Made by a program: the position numbers and the translations under genes | Assembly: GCF_000482465.1 (NCBI RefSeq) | Contig: NZ_KI519421.1 | Coordinates: forward strand, 347,680 to 411,679 | DNA length: 64,000 bases | Source: Runella limosa DSM 17973 | GTDB lineage: Bacteria; Bacteroidota; Bacteroidia; Cytophagales; Spirosomataceae | Direction: 5' to 3' | Shown here: piece after piece, positions 61,750-64,000 of the stretch | Layout of the letters: every line of letters begins with the position of its first letter | Numbering within the stretch: position 1 is the stretch's first letter | The notes under the pieces: generated by a model | What the model was told of the DNA's origin: nothing | Database searches by the model: none | Seen by the model: the letters and a program-made list of their open reading frames with translations, nothing else

Positions 61750-63390
61750 ATGGCAAAGAAAATATTCTTCGATACAGAAGCACGCGACAAAATCAAAAAA
61801 GGTGTTGATACGCTTGCAAACGCAGTAAAAGTAACCCTCGGACCTAAAGGCCGTAACGTTATCATCGACAAAAAATTCGGCTCACCAGCTATCACCAAAG
61901 ACGGTGTAACTGTAGCGAAAGAAATCGAATTGAAAGATGCTATGGAAAACATGGGTGCTCAACTCGTGAAAGAAGTTGCTTCTAAAACAGCCGATGCTGC
62001 TGGTGACGGAACTACTACTGCGACTGTATTGGCACAAGCGATTTATGCTATCGGTTCTAAAAACGTAGCCGCTGGTGCAAACCCAATGGATTTGAAGCGT
62101 GGTATCGACAAAGCTGTTTTGGCCGTAACTGCCAACCTTGCTTCTCAAGCTCAAACAGTAGGCGACGACTTCAGCAAAATCGCTCAAGTAGCTACTATCT
62201 CAGCTAACCATGACGAAGAAATCGGTAACATGATTGCTGACGCCATGAAAAAAGTAGGTACTGAAGGTGTAATCACTGTAGAAGAAGCTCGCGGTACTGA
62301 AACTGAAGTAAAAACAGTAGAAGGTATGCAGTTTGACCGTGGTTATTTGTCACCATATTTCGTGACAAACGCGGAAAAAATGGAAGCCGAATTGGAGAAA
62401 CCTTTCATCTTGATTTCTGAGAAGAAAGTATCTTCAATGAAAGAATTGTTGCCTGTATTGGAAGGTGTTGCTCAAACTGGCCGTCCATTGTTGATCATCG
62501 CTGAAGATGTAGATGGCGAAGCGCTTGCAACATTGGTAGTAAACAAAATCCGTGGTGCATTGAAAGTGTGTGCGGTAAAAGCGCCAGGTTTCGGTGACCG
62601 TCGTAAAGCCATGTTGGAAGACATCGCAATCTTGACTGGTGGTACTGTTATCGCCGAAGAGCGTGGTTTCAAATTGGAAAACGCTGACCTTTCTTACCTA
62701 GGTCACTGCGAAAAAATCATCATCGACAAAGACAACTCAACGATTGTGAACGGTTCGGGTGACCAAGAGCAAATCAAGGCCCGTGTAAACCAAATTAAAT
62801 CACAAATCGAAAATACAACTTCTGACTACGATCGCGAAAAATTGCAAGAGCGTTTGGCGAAATTGTCAGGTGGCGTAGCTATCCTTTATATCGGTGCTGC
62901 TACGGAAGTTGAAATGAAAGAGAAAAAAGACCGCGTAGATGACGCCCTTCACGCAACTCGCGCTGCGGTTGAAGAAGGTATCGTAACTGGTGGTGGTGTT
63001 GCTCTTATCCGTGCAATCTCTGCGTTGGATGCCGTTCAAGGTGCTAACGACGACGAAATCACAGGTATCAACATCATTCGTCAAGCGTTGGAGTCTCCAC
63101 TTCGTACAATCGTTGCCAACGCAGGTGGCGAAGGTTCAGTGGTAATCAACCGAATCAAAGATGAAAAAGGTGGTTTTGGTTACAACGCCAAAAACGACAC
63201 TTACGAAGATCTTTTCGCAGCAGGTATCATCGACCCTAAGAAAGTAACTCGTTTGGCACTCGAAAACGCGGCGTCTATCGCAGGTTTGTTGTTGACAACT
63301 GAGTGTATGATTGCTGACGAACCAGAAGAAAGCGCTGGCGCAGGTGCAGGTGCTCATGGCCACGGTGGTGGCATGGGTGGCATGATGTAA
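61750..63390 (+). CDS. groEL: Chaperonin GroEL
   Basis: The 546-residue protein has the full GroEL sequence: [20 protein letters not shown], the ATP-site [31 protein letters not shown] and the Gly/Met-rich tail [10 protein letters not shown]. It forms the double-ring folding chamber with GroES. Codon use is more even and GC-richer than in the polysaccharide locus, as for highly expressed core genes. A strong terminator follows. Confidence 0.98.
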   Translation: MAKKIFFDTEARDKIKKGVDTLANAVKVTLGPKGRNVIIDKKFGSPAITKDGVTVAKEIELKDAMENMGAQLVKEVASKTADAAGDGTTTATVLAQAIYAIGSKNVAAGANPMDLKRGIDKAVLAVTANLASQAQTVGDDFSKIAQVATISANHDEEIGNMIADAMKKVGTEGVITVEEARGTETEVKTVEGMQFDRGYLSPYFVTNAEKMEAELEKPFILISEKKVSSMKELLPVLEGVAQTGRPLLIIAEDVDGEALATLVVNKIRGALKVCAVKAPGFGDRRKAMLEDIAILTGGTVIAEERGFKLENADLSYLGHCEKIIIDKDNSTIVNGSGDQEQIKARVNQIKSQIENTTSDYDREKLQERLAKLSGGVAILYIGAATEVEMKEKKDRVDDALHATRAAVEEGIVTGGGVALIRAISALDAVQGANDDEITGINIIRQALESPLRTIVANAGGEGSVVINRIKDEKGGFGYNAKNDTYEDLFAAGIIDPKKVTRLALENAASIAGLLLTTECMIADEPEESAGAGAGAHGHGGGMGGMM

Positions 63391-63420
63391 TCAGGAGCTT
63401 CCTCATAGTAGCATACAACG

Positions 63421-63447
63421 AAAGCCCTCGGACTTCCGGGGGCTTTT
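63421..63447 (+). terminator. Intrinsic terminator of groES-groEL
   Basis: AAAGCCCTCGG (63421-63431) pairs with CCGGGGGCTTT (63436-63446, one G-T pair) around ACTT, followed by a short T-rich stretch. The rest of the gap to lon is AT-rich. Confidence 0.85.
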
Positions 63448-63680
63448 ATTTCGACCAATACTTTCGCACAGTTAATTACGCCTGAAAACATTTAAGTAGT
63501 TTGTGTAGAAAATACTCAGTATCCGTACTTGCTTAAGTAGTTAGAATAACAAAATTTTTCACTTTACACCAATACATTTTTATTAGTTTCCGTCTAACAA
63601 ACAATTGATTTCATTTCTCCTGCCCTTAGCATAGCTAAAAAATCGTTAAAATTTTGTTATTTTAAGTTTTTAAATAAGCA

Positions 63681-63695
63681 CTGTCAAAATGACAG
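63681..63695. promoter_or_regulatory. Palindrome in the lon leader
   Basis: CTGTCA-AAA-TGACAG is a perfect inverted repeat with 3-bp spacer, ending 7 bp before the lon ATG. It is a good shape for a dimeric repressor site; the binding protein is unknown. Confidence 0.6.
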
Positions 63696-63702
63696 CCCAA
63701 TC

Positions 63703-64000
63703 ATGAAAATTGACCCAAACGAACTATATACTCGACTCATGTTGGCGGAATCGGACATTGATAACCTCGAAATACTTCCCCTTGGAGGTCCCGAAGGCGA
63801 CGATGAGCCGATTGAAATGCCCGATGAACTAGCCATTCTTCCCCTTAGGAATACCGTTTTGTTCCCTGGCATGGTCATCCCTGTGACAGTCGGACGCCAA
63901 AAATCCATTCGTTTGGTTAAAAAGGCGTACAAAGGCGACCGAATTATTGGGGTAATTGCCCAAAAAAATCAGGATAAAGCCGAACCCGTTAGTACTGATT
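63703..64000 (+). CDS. lon: ATP-dependent Lon protease, N-terminal part (runs off the window)
   Basis: From the ATG at 63703 the frame stays open to the window end (99 codons). It reads MKIDPNELYTRLMLAESDID and a Bacteroidota-type acidic leader. The Lon substrate-binding domain start follows, LAILPLRNTVLFPGMVIPVT then VGRQKSIRLVKKAYKGDR. Lon degrades misfolded and regulatory proteins in the cytoplasm. The ATPase and peptidase domains lie beyond the window. Confidence 0.93.
   Translation, partial: MKIDPNELYTRLMLAESDIDNLEILPLGGPEGDDEPIEMPDELAILPLRNTVLFPGMVIPVTVGRQKSIRLVKKAYKGDRIIGVIAQKNQDKAEPVSTD

Overview
The window looks like a chromosome segment of a Bacteroidota bacterium of the order Cytophagales, perhaps Spirosomaceae/Runella-like; the genus is a guess. 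The pointers are a gliding-motility-type (T9SS type B) C-terminal domain, a UpxY-type antiterminator heading a polysaccharide locus, paired Wza/Wzc with a divergent CpsB-like phosphatase, a fused CzcA-TolC pump, CHRD, DUF5777 and YceI proteins, and TAnnTTTG-type -7 promoter boxes.

Positions 1-28,500 are a surface-polysaccharide region. A PagL-like lipid A deacylase and a Wzi-like outer-membrane protein sit at the left edge. From about 23.0 kb down to 2.9 kb one long leftward (minus-strand) series runs: gmd remnant, upxY, manC remnant, pseB, pseC, broken pseF, pseudaminic-acid-type methylase, N-acetyl sugar amidotransferase, hisH-like, hisF-like, a 500-bp empty stretch, GNAT acetyltransferase, pseI, hexapeptide acetyltransferase, flippase, PhyH-like dioxygenase, capsule-synthesis protein, Wzy-like polymerase, a dead ISL3 element, two GT4 glycosyltransferases, frameshifted rfbC and rfbA. 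The set predicts a glycan carrying a pseudaminic-acid-like sugar with an acetamidino group and perhaps a methyl group. At least four of its sugar-nucleotide genes (gmd, manC, pseF, rfbC) are visibly damaged, so the locus appears to be decaying or switching structure. To its right are Wzc-like, Wza-like, CpsB-like and a WcaJ-like glycosyl-phosphate transferase whose catalytic Asp-Glu dyad reads Asp-Lys. An identical 22-bp motif lies upstream of both the gmd remnant and the wcaJ-like gene.

Positions 28,700-37,100 hold housekeeping and single genes: rlmD, a large secreted type B T9SS protein, an esterase-like lipoprotein, an SDR, an SH3-type membrane protein, a CHRD lipoprotein and a class V aminotransferase-like enzyme. 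Positions 37,200-43,200 are a heavy-metal efflux operon: a small periplasmic protein, a 1443-residue CzcA-TolC fusion and a CusB/CzcB adaptor.

Positions 43,200-48,900 include an ECF sigma factor overlapping a membrane/beta-barrel protein gene, and a Rieske lipoprotein - DUF5777 - YceI - cytochrome c lipoprotein operon. Two related 110-117-bp elements with identical 12-bp terminal inverted repeats lie on either side of this stretch. Positions 48,900-55,000 hold two GMC oxidoreductase paralogues separated by a possible nuclease-fold protein, then a Gfo/Idh/MocA dehydrogenase. The rest is an RlmI-like methyltransferase, a secreted protein of unknown function, an EVE protein, a ROK kinase, a peroxiredoxin, a TetR regulator, an unknown protein, groES-groEL and the start of lon, which runs off the end. 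No tRNA, rRNA or CRISPR array was recognised.
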